From Apium graveolens (taxonomy: Eukaryota; Streptophyta; Magnoliopsida; Apiales; Apiaceae), in the NCBI RefSeq assembly GCF_009905375.1, contig NC_133657.1, forward strand, positions 4,048,239 through 4,112,238: a stretch of 64,000 bases of DNA, given 5' to 3'. Both the position numbers and the translations under genes were made by a program. Shown here one piece after another: positions 21,300 through 32,894 of this stretch (position 1 is its first letter; each line of letters opens with the position of its first letter). A model generated the notes under the pieces. The model made no database searches and was not told where the DNA came from. It worked only from the letters and a program-made list of their open reading frames with translations.

Positions 21300-23180
21300 A
21301 AACAGATAATGACTGACGGAATAACAACCGAGATCGTAACTCACAGCCCCGAGTGCCAGTCATCAACATGATATCCTTAGGGCCAACAACTGTTGGGACA
21401 ATAAATAATTCTCAAAAGGCGTATGCTAGAGAGGTAATGAACATAGTCGGAGACGCACCTAAACGTGCTAAGACTAACATGACACTAGAATTCGATGATC
21501 CCGACCTTTAAGGTCTAAAGTTTCCTCAGGATGATCCTCTAGTTATCACCCTGGTAATTGGAATGGAGCTTACGTGGATATTCTGTTTCATGACGCATTT
21601 ATAAGGATGGGGTACAATGACTCCCAACTAACCCCTTCAGACGCACCCATCTACGGGTTTAACAGAGTGGAGTGCAAAGTCGAGGGAGGGATACAACTTC
21701 CCATGACTATTGGTGAAGAGCCGAGAGAGGTCACGCAAATGCTAAGTTATCAGGTTGTTAAGGCAGTCTCTACTTACAACACAATCTTTGGAAGGACATG
21801 AATTCAATCGTTTAAGGTCGTGCCTTCAACCTATCATATAGTGCTCAAGTTCCCAACCAGAAACGGAGCCAGAGAAGGAAGAGAAGAAAAAAAAGTGGCT
21901 GGAAACTGCTATATGGCCGCGCTAAGGCCTAATGGAGCCGCGTGTAGGTCCTCTCAGTAGAAGACATGGATGGCCGCGAGAATGAAGAATATCGAGGGAA
22001 GCCAGGTAGGACTTAGTCCCAATTCCCCTAGACTCGTTAGACCCGGATATGGTCACATACATTGTAGCGTCCTTGGAAAACCCCTGAAGGGCCAATTGAC
22101 AAAATTCTTACAAGAGAACAATGATGTGTTTGCTTGGACAGCAGCTGATATACATGGGATCGACCCCAACATTATAACTTATAAGTTGAACATCAATCTA
22201 ACTTGAAAAGTGGTCCAACATTAGGAGAAAACTTATGCCCTTGATATGCTGGAGGCCATTAAGCATGAGGTTGAAAAGCTCCTAGAAGTCAGATTCATTG
22301 AGGAAGTTCAGTTCCTTTAATGGTTGGCCAACCCCGTATGGTCAAGAAGGTCAATGAAAAATGGAGGATGTGCATCGACTTCAATGATTTGAACGATGCA
22401 TGTCCTAAAGATTTCCACCCCTACCAAGGATTGACACTTTGATAGATGCCACTTTTGGGCATGAGATGTTAAGCTTATCGATGGTTTCATCAGTTACAAT
22501 CGAATTAAAATGCACAAAAATGACACACACAATATTGGTGAATAAGATCTTCGCCCATCTAATTGGGAAGATCATGGAGATCTATGTCGATGACATGTTT
22601 GTCAAAAGCCTAACCAAGGTCAACCATATTAATCACCTTGGAGAGGAATTCGAAGTGCTGAGGCACCACAAGATGATGTTAAACTCCACCAAGTGTGCCT
22701 TCGGTGTTGGGTTTGGAAATTTTTTTGGTCACATAGTTTCGAAAAGAGGAATCAAGGTCAACCCCGATAAAATTAAATCCATCCTAGACATGGAGTCACC
22801 ACACTCCATAAAGGAAGTTTCAAAGCTGGCTGAAAGAATTGTAGCTTTGGGAAGGTTCATCTCCAAGTCAGGAGACAAATGCCTACCCTTTTTCAAATCC
22901 CTGAAGAAGGTGAAGAACTTTGAGTTGACAGATGAGAGCCAAGAAGCCTTTGGACAGATAAGGAAATACATGATTGAAGCCCCATTGTTGGCTAAATCAA
23001 GTCTAGAGGACATCATGTAGCTATACCTTGTGGTTTTTTAGCAAACAGTGAGTGTTGTCCTTATAAAGGAAGAACATAATGTTCAAAAGCATGTCGAGCA
23101 AGGCGCTTCATGGAGCGGAGTTGAACTACTCAACTACTGAAGTTTGTATTTCCCCTGACAACAGCCTCGAGGAATAGGTT
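21300..23180 (+). pseudogene. pol: pol relic (protease, RT, start of RNase H) of the Tat-like element
   Basis: The protease-region frame (21574-21801, DAFIRMGYNDSQLTPSDAPI) lies after a Thr/Asn-rich linker. The RT begins around 21970-22206 (NDVFAWTAADIHGIDPNI), is broken by several stops to about 22430, then continues at 22439-23020 with the catalytic IYVDDMFVKS, the thumb region (GHIVSKRGIKVNPDKIKSI) and a connection domain. RNase H-like remains (VQKHV..GA) fade out by 23180. No integrase and no 3' LTR are visible, so the element is truncated at its 3' side. YVDD distinguishes it from the FIDD chromovirus. Confidence 0.82.
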
Positions 23181-24340
23181 ACATTAGTTTATATTTTTCA
23201 GTTTAAGGGTTGTTCGATTTGATCTATCACCCCCCACACACATACATATTGGGATTATTTTTAATATTTGACATTTATACACATTCAGGTTTTTTTTATG
23301 AAAAATTTGATTATAATGTATTTTTTTGTCAAGAATATAATGTTGGATTTATCATACCTGTTGAAATAGATTTTAAATTAATAATTACTAAAATTTATAT
23401 AGTAACTAGCATAATAGCGCGTGTACGTGCTATTTTCTAGCAATATCGGAATTCCCTGTATAAAATTTTAGAATTTTATAATATTGAAAAATTTAGAATT
23501 TTAGGATAATGAGAAGCTGAAGTTTGAATAACTTCGACCACAGTTAAAGCAAAAACAACCGTGTTCCCACAAATTGAATTCTTGTAATTCAGATATATAG
23601 TGATTGTCAGGTTTTTTCTGTGCCTTTTTCATATTTTTAGAAAAATGGTAAAATTTTGATTTTTTTAAATCGAGTAGATTATGATGTTAAGTTCGAAATA
23701 AACCTAAATATGTCGGTCTAAATCAAAATTTGAACAAATATATGAATTATGTGTACATCGAACACTATTCCATTTATCTCATAATTGTTGACTTATTTAA
23801 ATTTTTGCTCTCAATTTGGTCAAATGACTAAAATATAGCATTTTATTTTCTTAAATTTTAATTATGTAATATAATATTTATTGAATAAACACACATTATA
23901 AACTTTATTTGTTAATTTTTCGTATTAGTGTGAACTTGATTATTTGACATTGTTAATTAATTCTTATATATAAAATCGTAAATTTTAACAAGACGATTAC
24001 TTGAAAACATATTACATTATTTATTAAATATATGTTATGTCATAATTTATTTATATTTTTCGTATAATGGTTATCTTTATATGTTAGATATTGATCAAAA
24101 TTATGATCTAAATTGTAACTTTAATTATTTAGAAATATACATCTAACTAAATTAATATATATGAACGTAAAAACATGACTAAAAATTTATTTCATGAATT
24201 GAAATAGGAAGTTCAAATTTTACTCTTTAGCGACACACAGATAATAAATGCTTGATTAAAAACATAAAAGACATAGTGTCGTAGTAATATTGTAGTGTTA
24301 AAACTAATAAGTAGACTGTGGTTCGATTCCCTCCAACACC

Positions 24341-24420
24341 AATTTTTTAATTATGGTAAATCCGTCATTTCACGGAAAATAATTTTTTAATTATGGTAAA
24401 TCCGTCATTTCACGGAAAAT
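24341..24420 (+). repeat. Perfect 40-bp tandem duplication
   Basis: 24341-24380 and 24381-24420 are identical (starting AATTTTTTAATTATGG and ending CACGGAAAAT). No substitution means the duplication is recent. Confidence 0.95.
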
Positions 24421-24431
24421 AAAAAATCCTC

Positions 24432-24705
24432 GACATGTTGGACTATTATATATATATATATAGAAGAAATATAATTGTAAGTATTCAAACTAGCATACAT
24501 TCATAATTTGTAATACAGTTAAATTTGTTACAATACATTGTAATTAAGTTAAAGTTTATAGTATTTATAGACATGTTGGACTATTATATATAGAAAAGAT
24601 ATAATCATATGTATTCAAACTAACATACATTTATAATTTGTGATATAGTTAAATTTGTTACAATACATCGTAATTAAGTAGAAATTTATAATATTAATAG
24701 GTTCT
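24432..24705 (+). repeat. Diverged tandem duplication, about 138-bp units
   Basis: Two consecutive units starting GACATGTTGGACTATTATAT (24432 and about 24571) share the order of motifs CAAACTA(G/A)CATACATT, GTTAAATTTGTTACAATACA and TAATTAAGT, with many substitutions and a TA-tract length difference. Confidence 0.85.
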
Positions 24706-25162
24706 AAGTATCAAAAAACTGACTACTAAGGCGAGTATTATAAATGAAATACACTAAATTTAATGGAAAAAAATAATTATCGCAATAAAGGTGTTAATAA
24801 ATTTTAATACTGATCAACAAGTTTTTTTATCAAGAGATATTATCACTTTAGATTGTATTTCCTCTTTTCAATATTTAACATTTGATTTTTTTGCACACCA
24901 CTCAAATTATTTTGACCGCATGGTAAAAGTAATATTTTTTTCTAAATAAAAATATATAACTTATACTAAAATTCACTAAAAGAATTTCTTAAAAAGTTAT
25001 TTTTACTATCTGGTCAAAACATTTTAAACTACGTGCATAAAAGTCAAATGACCAAAAAAATAAAGGGAGTATTAATTTACAAGGTTCTATGCTCAAAATA
25101 ATGTTAATGAATTCAGATTTTCTTACATGGGTGAGAGACAAAACAAGCATTGCAAGTACAAT

Positions 25163-25559
25163 GGGCCTTTTGGCTGCTACAAAATAAGCAGTTTATTGGT
25201 TTATAAGCCTGTAAGTACTTATCGACGAGTGTTTGTCGACCTAACTCACTCATAAGTTGTTGAATTTAGAACTTATACGCCGATAAGTCGAATGTTAGTA
25301 ACAACGTACTTTTATCAACTTATTTTGATTTTTCACTTTTTTATTAATTTTTATTTAAATTTTATGTTTATAATGTTTTTTAAATTTAAAATTCACGGAT
25401 CAAGAGAATTGTATTTGAAAAATATTTATTTTAGTTCATTGAAATAAAAAAAATCTGACTTATAAGTAAATTATCCAAACACTTATATAACTTTTAAATT
25501 TTTATCTACTTATCACTTATAAGTTATAATTTACTTATTTTAAGATTTTTAAAACGGGC
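25163..25559. mobile_element. MITE-like element (hAT-type, tentative)
   Basis: About 400 bp of AT-rich DNA with repeated (C/A)TTATAAGT words on both strands, bounded by GGGCCTTTTGG at the left and an AAAACGGGC at the right. ACAAT occurs at both boundaries, but the terminal repeats are imperfect and no exact target duplication was found. The style matches common plant non-autonomous elements rich in ACTTATAAGT. Confidence 0.35.
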
Positions 25560-25564
25560 ACAAT

Positions 25565-25795
25565 AGTACCATCCCATTAAGGACAGGTTTTGTTGTTCAT
25601 ATATGTCAGGGGGTTTTGTTGTTCATATGTCGAGGGCTGGTAAGGTTTTGCGCGTTGTATCGAATTAAACCACATGCTCCGCCGCTTGTGCAGGCCCCCG
25701 TCAATTCCTTTGAGTTTCGGTCTTGCGACCGTACTCCCCAGGCAGAGTGTTTCACGCGTTAGCTGGGCCCCTGATCCGCGCAGACCAAGGGCGAA
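25565..25795 (-). pseudogene. rrn18: Nuclear copy of mitochondrial 18S rRNA fragment (NUMT)
   Basis: The minus strand carries the highly conserved small-subunit rRNA core around GAATTGACGGGGGCCTGCAC and TGGTTTAATTCGATAC. The variants GGGGGCCTGCACAAGC, ACAACGCGCAAAACCTTACC and CTTGACATATGAAC-like following sequence are those of plant mitochondrial 18S, not plastid 16S (judged from memory of these conserved genes). Only about 230 of roughly 1900 bases are present. A segment of about 26 bases around GTTTTGTTGTTCATAT is duplicated in tandem, so it is not a functional gene. The GC-rich composition stands out from its surroundings. Confidence 0.85.
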
Positions 25796-26117
25796 TGTGA
25801 TAATAAAAGTCACATTAAACATAATTTTTTAAAGAATTTTAGAAATAAAACTCACATTAAACATAATTTTATAAAGAAAATTAGACATCTTTTACACTTT
25901 TATCTTATTTTTAGTTCTTTCTTTTTTCTCGTATTTAATTTGAATTATAAGTTTGACTCACATTTCATCTTTAAATTGATTTAAGTGAGCGAGCAACGGA
26001 GACAATGGCACTCACAATATTGCATTGTTAAGCCTGCACAAACAAAGGTGGGCGTAATACTGCCAAGCATCGTTTTAAGATGTACAATTTGAGGCCCAGT
26101 GAGACTACAAGAAGTAT
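25796..26117. other. Short spacer
   Basis: AT-rich, with a repeated phrase (CACATTAAACATAATTTT at 25811 and 25853). No gene seen. Confidence 0.5.
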
Positions 26118-29065
26118 GCTAAAATATGAAAACTTAAGGAATTGCCATCTACCTGTATACATTCCCATAGTCGCCCTGGTTCAGCATTACACAAGCTGTT
26201 GGTAAGAAAGAGCTTGAACTATTCCAAGATCAGGTCCATATTCGCTTGTCAAGCTATCATGACGTATTTTGAAGGGGACAAAATTGCCAGCATAAATTCA
26301 TCTTCTTGACAAAAAGCCATTCGCTGTTGCAGAATCCACAAAAAAACATAAATTTGTTGCTGTTAAAAATCTGTTGTGCAAGTCCTTTTTTGGCTCGTTA
26401 AAGGATAGTTTTATCCTAATTTATTAAGTTGCTATCACAAAAAAAAAACAATTCACTTCTATCAATTATGAGAGAATTCTCTCATTTAAAAGGTGACAAT
26501 TCACTTCTGCAGTGATGTATATAGTCTTTAGCTTATACAACCTGGTTTTAGTATAAAGTCCTGCGCTTTCTAAGATTAGAATAACAAAATTCTATTTCCT
26601 AAAAGTTCATAGAATAAATCACTCTTACATTGCAAATGATAACTGTACACATAATATGAATGGTTGAAAAAGACGAACCTAAACTCAGCAAGGACTTAAT
26701 TAAGGTGTTTGGTGCCCAGTTTCTTTCAATATTGTTACACTCATTACGTTCGCTGTTATTTCATATTCTGTAGTTGTGCAAGTCCTTCTGTTATAATATT
26801 ACTTCTGTGATATATATAATCTTTAGCTTACAAAACCTCATTTTAGTATAGAGTCCAGTGTTTTCTGAGATTATTATAACAGAATTCTATTTCCTGAAAG
26901 TTTATAGGATAAATCACTCTTACATTGCAAATGATTACTGTACACATAATATATATGGTTAAAAAAATGAATAACCTAAACTCAGCAAAGACTTTTTTTT
27001 GTCAGACAAACTCAGCAAGGTCTTGTTTGCATTTGTTTTACATTTTAATTAAGGTGTTTGGTGCCCAGTTTATTTCGATATTGTTACACTCATTAGCTTC
27101 GCTGTAATATTATACATAGTAGTAATATATGTCTTATATATGGGGGCCTAGATGCTACTAAAGGATAGTTAGATTATCTAAAAAACCTGACCAAACAAAA
27201 TTTATGATAAACTAAAAAATATGGTGGACATCGAGACTTGAGACTAGAGCACAATTTTGGACTTTGGGAGTTATGGCATCACTTTAATCTGATTTGTGTT
27301 AGGCATGCATGCACACTCTGTCTAGCCGACCCTTGTTTTCGGTAAAAATCACTTAAACTTGGGTCTTGGAGCAACTGACTCTTATCAAACAAGATGTAAG
27401 ATGAAAAACACTTAATTTGCATAAATCCAAGTTACCATCTCATACTTCACCTGACAATGGAAGCAGCAATTTAAGATTAATTTCAATACCTGTTTCTCTG
27501 GTCTCTTCTATTTGTCATAGTCTTGACTGACTTCCAAAAATAATCCAATTACCATTTGGAACCAGCCCATCCCCATTTTCTTTGTCTTTTATTTGTCTTC
27601 ATATCAACTTCTAAAAGGCAGAAGAAGATTGAAGATCAACAATTCACTAAGAGCTGCAGGTTGTCCATTGAGAGACCAAAATCTTGAGCATGGCTTTGAC
27701 ATAATAATGAGTGCACTGAGTCAACAAAAATGATCACTTGATATAGTAGATTGCTCAAGAACTATATGATAAGAAGCGTAACACAAATGATCGCTTAAAC
27801 CATCAACCTTTCCAACAATTTTTCATTCTAAGAACAAAAAAACTCAAGAACCTATTTTTCCACTATAACGAGAAATCCCGAGGAATATTCTTACGATGAA
27901 GAATTACACTTGTATTAACAATAACATAGGTCAGTGTTGCACGTCATAAAACCAAATTCAATAAACAGCAGGAAGAGAATACGAAAGTGTTTCCTAACCA
28001 TAGATGACAAGAGTTTCCGAATCTCAGGAAGATGATCAGATACTTGCGTTTCATTTTTTTAATCACCTTTTTATATTTCATAATGGTCTATAAATTATGA
28101 AGTTGACGGAATCATTATTGTAACTATTTTGCATGATTATGGTCAACTTCTATTTATTACACAGTATTAGTTTAGATTTCCACTGGCTAGCTCTCTAGCA
28201 TTTCCTGGTTTGGGCCGTAAGGTGCGATGGATGCATCCAATCAGGGAGATAAATTATAAAATCTTAATGTTCTTTAGAACACGCACACGCACACAACCTC
28301 TCTTCTTCTCGTAATAAATCACATGAACTGGATTGATGTGCAAAGATGATATAAGATAAAAGTAATTAAATCGCATAAATATAAGTTACCATCTCATGCT
28401 TCACCTGACCAAGGAACCAGAAATTTCCGAGTTCCTTGTAGTACTGTTTCTTTGAACCAGCCCATCCCTCACGCCTTTGTGTATTTTAATTGTCTTCGTC
28501 TAAACTTCCAAAAGGTAGAAGACTGGAAATGAACAGTCCGCCGAGAATTACATGTTGTCCATTGAAACCAAAATCTAGAGCTTGGAGAGTTGAGGCTCGG
28601 ATGTATATTGAACACACTGAGTCAACCAGAAAGAATACTCGCGTTAGTAGTTCTCAGAAGCATTACACAGATTATCGCTAAAAACGGTCAAGTTTCACAG
28701 CATTTGTGCAGTTTTAAAATTTTACAGAAACTTCAAAACCATGTGATTCCTTTACGACTGAAAAATTAATTTACCTATGATTCAAAATTCTTTATACTTA
28801 ATGATTCCTTAGGATTGATCCCAAATAAAATTCATTCTTTCTCGTTTTTCTTCCTGCTCTTTAATTTTTATCAGAGAATATATCGGTGCAGTTGCCCGAA
28901 CATTGCATGAAGTATTAAGCTTTGTATTATTGATAACTTAGGTCCCTGTTGCACACGAATAGTTCACTTTCACATGATAATCTATTACTAATATTACAAT
29001 CCTACAAGTACACAATTAGAACCAACATAAATGACTTGCACCAATTATAATATAGTAAACTATTA
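26118..29065. repeat. Tandem low-copy repeat, unit 1
   Basis: From ATATGAAAACTTAAGGAAT (26124) to CACCAATTATAATATAG (29057), this stretch is collinear with 29095-31744. It contains an extra internal tandem duplication (26508-26780 and 26803-27115) that unit 2 has only once. It includes two copies of a roughly 260-bp module (27425-27735, 28385-28650) with the core TTGTCCATTGAGA. Sequence homologous to the flanks of the U6 locus at 34577 is present near 27305, but the U6 body and its promoter are missing. No protein-coding signal. Confidence 0.85.
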
Positions 29066-29094
29066 AAAAATTTATAATATAGTATTAAGCTTTG

Positions 29095-31744
29095 CTAAAA
29101 ATATGAAAACTTAAGGAATCGCCATCTACCTATATACAAATCCCATTGTCGCCCTGGTTCAGCTTTACACAAGCTGTTGGTAAGAAAGAGCTTGAACTAT
29201 TCCAAGATCAGGTCCATATTCGCTTATCAAGCAATCACAACGTATTTTGAAGGGGACAAAATTGCCGGCATAAATTCATCTTCTTGACAAAAAGCCATTC
29301 GCTGATGCAGAATCCACATAAAACATAAATTTGTTGCTATTAAAAATCTGTTGTGCAAGCCCTTTTTAGGCTCGTTAAAGGATAGTTTTATCCTAATTTA
29401 TTAAGTTGCTATCACAAAAACACGATTCACTTCAATCAATTACGAGACAACTCATTTAAAGCGTGACAGTTCACTTCCGTAGACTCACTTCTGTGATATG
29501 TATAATCTTTAGCTTACAAAACTTCGTTTTAGTATAGAGTCCAGTGTTTTCTAAGATTAATATAATAGGATTCTATTTCCTGAAAGTTTATAGAATAAAT
29601 CACTCTTACATTGCAAATGATTACTGTACACATAATATGGATGGTTAAAAAAAATGAATAACCTAAACTCAGCAAAGTCTTGTTTGCATTTGTTTTACAT
29701 TTTAATTAAGGTGTTTGGTGCCTAGTTTCTTTCGATATTGTTACACTCATTAGCTTCGCTGTTAAATTATATTCTGTAGTAGTAATATATGTCTTATATA
29801 TGGGGGCCTAGATGCTACTAAAGGATAGTTAGATTATATAAAAAAACTAACCAAACAAAATTTATGATAAAGTAAAAAATATGGTGGACAAGTTGTGAAA
29901 GGTTGATATTATTATAAAGATCAGTACCACATCGAAACTTGAGACTAGAGCACAATTTTGGACTTTGGGAGTTACGGCATCACTTTACTCTGATTTGTGT
30001 TAGAAGTTCAAATAATGACTCGCGTTGGCTAATGTCAATTGCAATAGTATCTACATATAACCCAGTTCAAGGTCATGTATTTGTCCAAGTTACCATCTCA
30101 TACTTCACTTGACAATGGAAGCAGCAATTTAAGATTAATTTCAATACCTGTTTCTCTGGTCTCTTCTATTTGTCATAGTCTTGACTGACTTCCAAAAACA
30201 ATCCAATTACCATTTGGAACCAGCCCATCCCCATTTTCTTTGTCTTTTTTATTTGTCTTTGTATCAACTTCTAAAAGGCAGAAGAAGATTGAAGATCAAC
30301 AATTCACTGAGAGCTGCAGGTTGTCCATTGAGAGACCAAAATCTTGAGCATGGCTTTGACACAATAATGAGTGCACTGAGTCAACAAAAATGAACACTTG
30401 ATATAGTAGATTGCTCGAGAACTATATGATAAGAAGCGTAACACAAATGATCGCTTAAACCATCAACCTTTCCAACATTTTTTCATTCTAAGAACAAAAA
30501 AACTCAAGAACCTATTTTTCCACTATAACGAGAAATCCCGAGGAATATTCTTACGATGAAGAATTACACGTGTATTAACAATAACATAGGTCAGTGTTGC
30601 ACGTCATAAAACCAAATTCAATAAACAGCACGAAGAGAATACGAAAGTGTTTCCTAACCATAGATGACAAGAGTTTCAGAATCTCAGGAAGATGATCAGC
30701 TACTTGCATTTCATTTTTTTAATCACCTTTCCATATTTCATAATGGTCTATAAATTATGAAGTTGACGGAATCATTATTGTAACTATTTTGCATGATTTT
30801 GGACAACTTATATCTATTACACAGTATTAGTTTAGATTTCCACTGGCTAGCTCTCTAGCATTTCCTGGTTTGGGCCGTAAGGTGCGATGGATGCATCCAA
30901 TCAGGGAGATAAATTATAAAATCTTAATGTTCTTTAGAACACGCACACGCACACGCACACAACCTCTCTTCTTCTCGTAATAAATCACATAAACTGGATT
31001 GATATGCAAAGATGATATAAGATAAAAGTAATTAAATCGCATAAATATAAGTTACCATCTCATGCTTCACCTGACCAGGGAACCAGAAATTTCCGAGTAC
31101 CTTGTAGTACTGCTTCTTTGAACCAGCCCATCCTCACGCCTTTGTGTATTTTAATTGTCTTCGTCTAAACTTCCAAAAAGGTAGAAGACCGGAAATGAAC
31201 AGTCCGCCGAGAATTACATGTTGTCCATTGAAACCAAAATCTAGAGCATGGAGAGTTGAGGCTCGGATGTATATTGAACACACTGAGTCAACCAGAAAGA
31301 ATACTCGCGTTAGTAGTTCTCAGAAGCATTACACAGATTATCCCTAAAACGGTCAAGTTTCACAGCATTTGTGCAGTTTTAAAATTTTACAGAAACTTCA
31401 AAACCATGTGATTCCTTTACTGACTGAAAAAATAATTTACCGATGATTCAAAATTCTTTATACTTAATGATTCCTTAGGATAGATCCCAAAGAATATTAA
31501 TTCTTTCTCGTTTTTCTTCCTGCTCTTTAATTTTTATCAGAAAATATATCGGAGCAGTTGCCCGAACAATGCAAACAAGAATATTGCATGAAGTATTAAG
31601 CTTTGTATTATCGATAACTTAGGTCCCTGTTGCACACGAATAGTTCACTTTCACATGATAATCTATTACTAATATTACAATCCTACAAGTACACAATTAG
31701 AACCAATATAAATGACTTACACCAATTATAATATAGTAAACTAA
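29095..31744. repeat. Tandem low-copy repeat, unit 2
   Basis: Collinear with unit 1, with substitutions and small indels. Contains modules at 30085-30392 and 31045-31310. Unlike unit 1 it keeps DNA homologous to the U6 promoter (30003-30086) and the 11-mer GTACCACATCG (29924-29934), identical to the upstream element of the U2 gene at 32820. Confidence 0.85.
30003..30086 (+). promoter_or_regulatory. Relic of U6 snRNA upstream region without the RNA body
   Basis: Aligns with 34497-34580, the sequence immediately upstream of the U6 copy: shared AATAATG, GGCTAATGTC-like, CATATAACCCAGTT and TATTTGTCC words. It ends exactly at GTCC, the first four bases of U6, and then jumps to sequence that in the third unit lies about 260 bases downstream of the U6 body. 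So the RNA and its 3' flank have been deleted here. Confidence 0.6.
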
Positions 31745-31914
31745 TTAATATGCCGAACTTATATATTAAATTAAATCAAACAACTAATAAAAAAATTAAA
31801 ACAAAATAATAAAAAGTTATCAAGACATGGATAAAAAAATTTGGTAAGTACCGTAAAGAAACCCGTGAATCGTGCAGGTTATACGCCGAAAATTGTACTT
31901 TTAGAAAAGAATCT

Positions 31915-32580
31915 AATGATGCTCCTAACTTGAACTACATAAAAACAATAAAATAACAAAACCTAATACGAGTTTTCGTAGAGAAAAATATAGTAGACTG
32001 ACAATAAGTATCTAACAGCTACTTCCTGAATTCAACTTGTAACCGACTTAGTAAGTTACTTTAATTGATCTCACACACACATCTAAATATCACTTTGTAA
32101 GTCGTTTATGATTCATAGTAAAGAAGCACAAGCAAACTACACCTTAGTAGATAAAATAAGTCTATTAGTTTAAATCAGTCAAGAATAAACTACTTTGTAC
32201 AATAGGTGTTGCATCTATTAATTTCTTGCAATCATTGCTCCCTCGTTGAATACAGATCAACAAACATCATGAAGGCCCATCGCCTAGGCTGGCGACCTCC
32301 ATTGCACATACTAGGGGTGCTTGCCTAAGGTCTACCCGTATAGTGGGGCCAAAACCATAATCTGTGACATGGTGGCCCGCATTCCCACCCGCACCCCTGC
32401 AAGTTGTAGTTCAAAATAGTGTCCTCCAATCCTATGTGGTTAAACTATAGTTGTACTGCAATATATATCTACTTGAAGCACGTGACTGAAATTCCGAGTA
32501 TTTTCCCTTGATACCTGTTAAGATTAAATTACACATACATGCGATTTGGATGGTTTGAAAACGAAAAAAATTCTACAAAC
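31915..32580. repeat. Duplicated block upstream of U2, copy 1
   Basis: Collinear with 36495-37120. A GC-richer core at 32272-32420 (GAAGGCCCATCGCCTAGG, then GGGGTGCTTGCCTAAGG) is conserved between the copies. This copy is followed by U2; the other is not. Function unknown. Confidence 0.8.
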
Positions 32581-32819
32581 GCCAAGGAACTGTCAACAAA
32601 TATAGTTCGCCATTTTAGTCAAGATGTGTTCTAGTCGTCTCTTGTAATATCTCACACTCATTTGGGTATTTGTGTATGTTCTGTAACAAATCAAAAATTC
32701 ACCGTAGTCAGAAGATCTGTTTCCACTCGGACTAATTCCAAGTGATTTCAGCACACAGGTAATTATCTTCTGTCCATAAATATGGCCGCCAAGCCGTGTA
32801 TGTATTGACAAAGACCTTG

Positions 32820-32870
32820 GTACCACATCGGGATAAATTTGGCAGAGGCACAAGGACTGATGTATAAATA
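32820..32870 (+). promoter_or_regulatory. Plant snRNA promoter: USE and TATA box of U2
   Basis: GTACCACATCG (32820-32830) differs at one position from the plant upstream sequence element RTCCCACATCG. TATAAATA lies at 32863-32870. The gap between them is 32 bases and TATA to the first base of U2 is 32 bases, the spacing that directs RNA polymerase II in dicot snRNA genes (Pol III genes have a gap about 10 bases shorter). Confidence 0.85.
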
Positions 32871-32894
32871 CAGATTTACACACAGGATAACGTC

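Larger units (their letters stand above)
23181..25162. other. AT-rich intergenic DNA
   Basis: No coding signal. It holds a Helitron-like 3' end at 23406-23440 (minus strand: hairpin AGCACGT-AC-ACGCGCT, then CTAG followed by T), a 40-bp tandem duplication at 24341-24420 and a longer tandem duplication at 24432-24705. The rest is unremarkable AT-rich sequence. Confidence 0.6.

Noticed and set aside
24290..24345. tRNA-like 3' half with GGTTCGATTCC (B-box-like), followed by CTCCAACACC
   Set aside because: No A box, acceptor stem or cloverleaf could be completed; could be a SINE piece but the support is too weak.
25577..25822. 81-codon minus-strand frame
   Set aside because: Shadow of the mitochondrial rRNA fragment.
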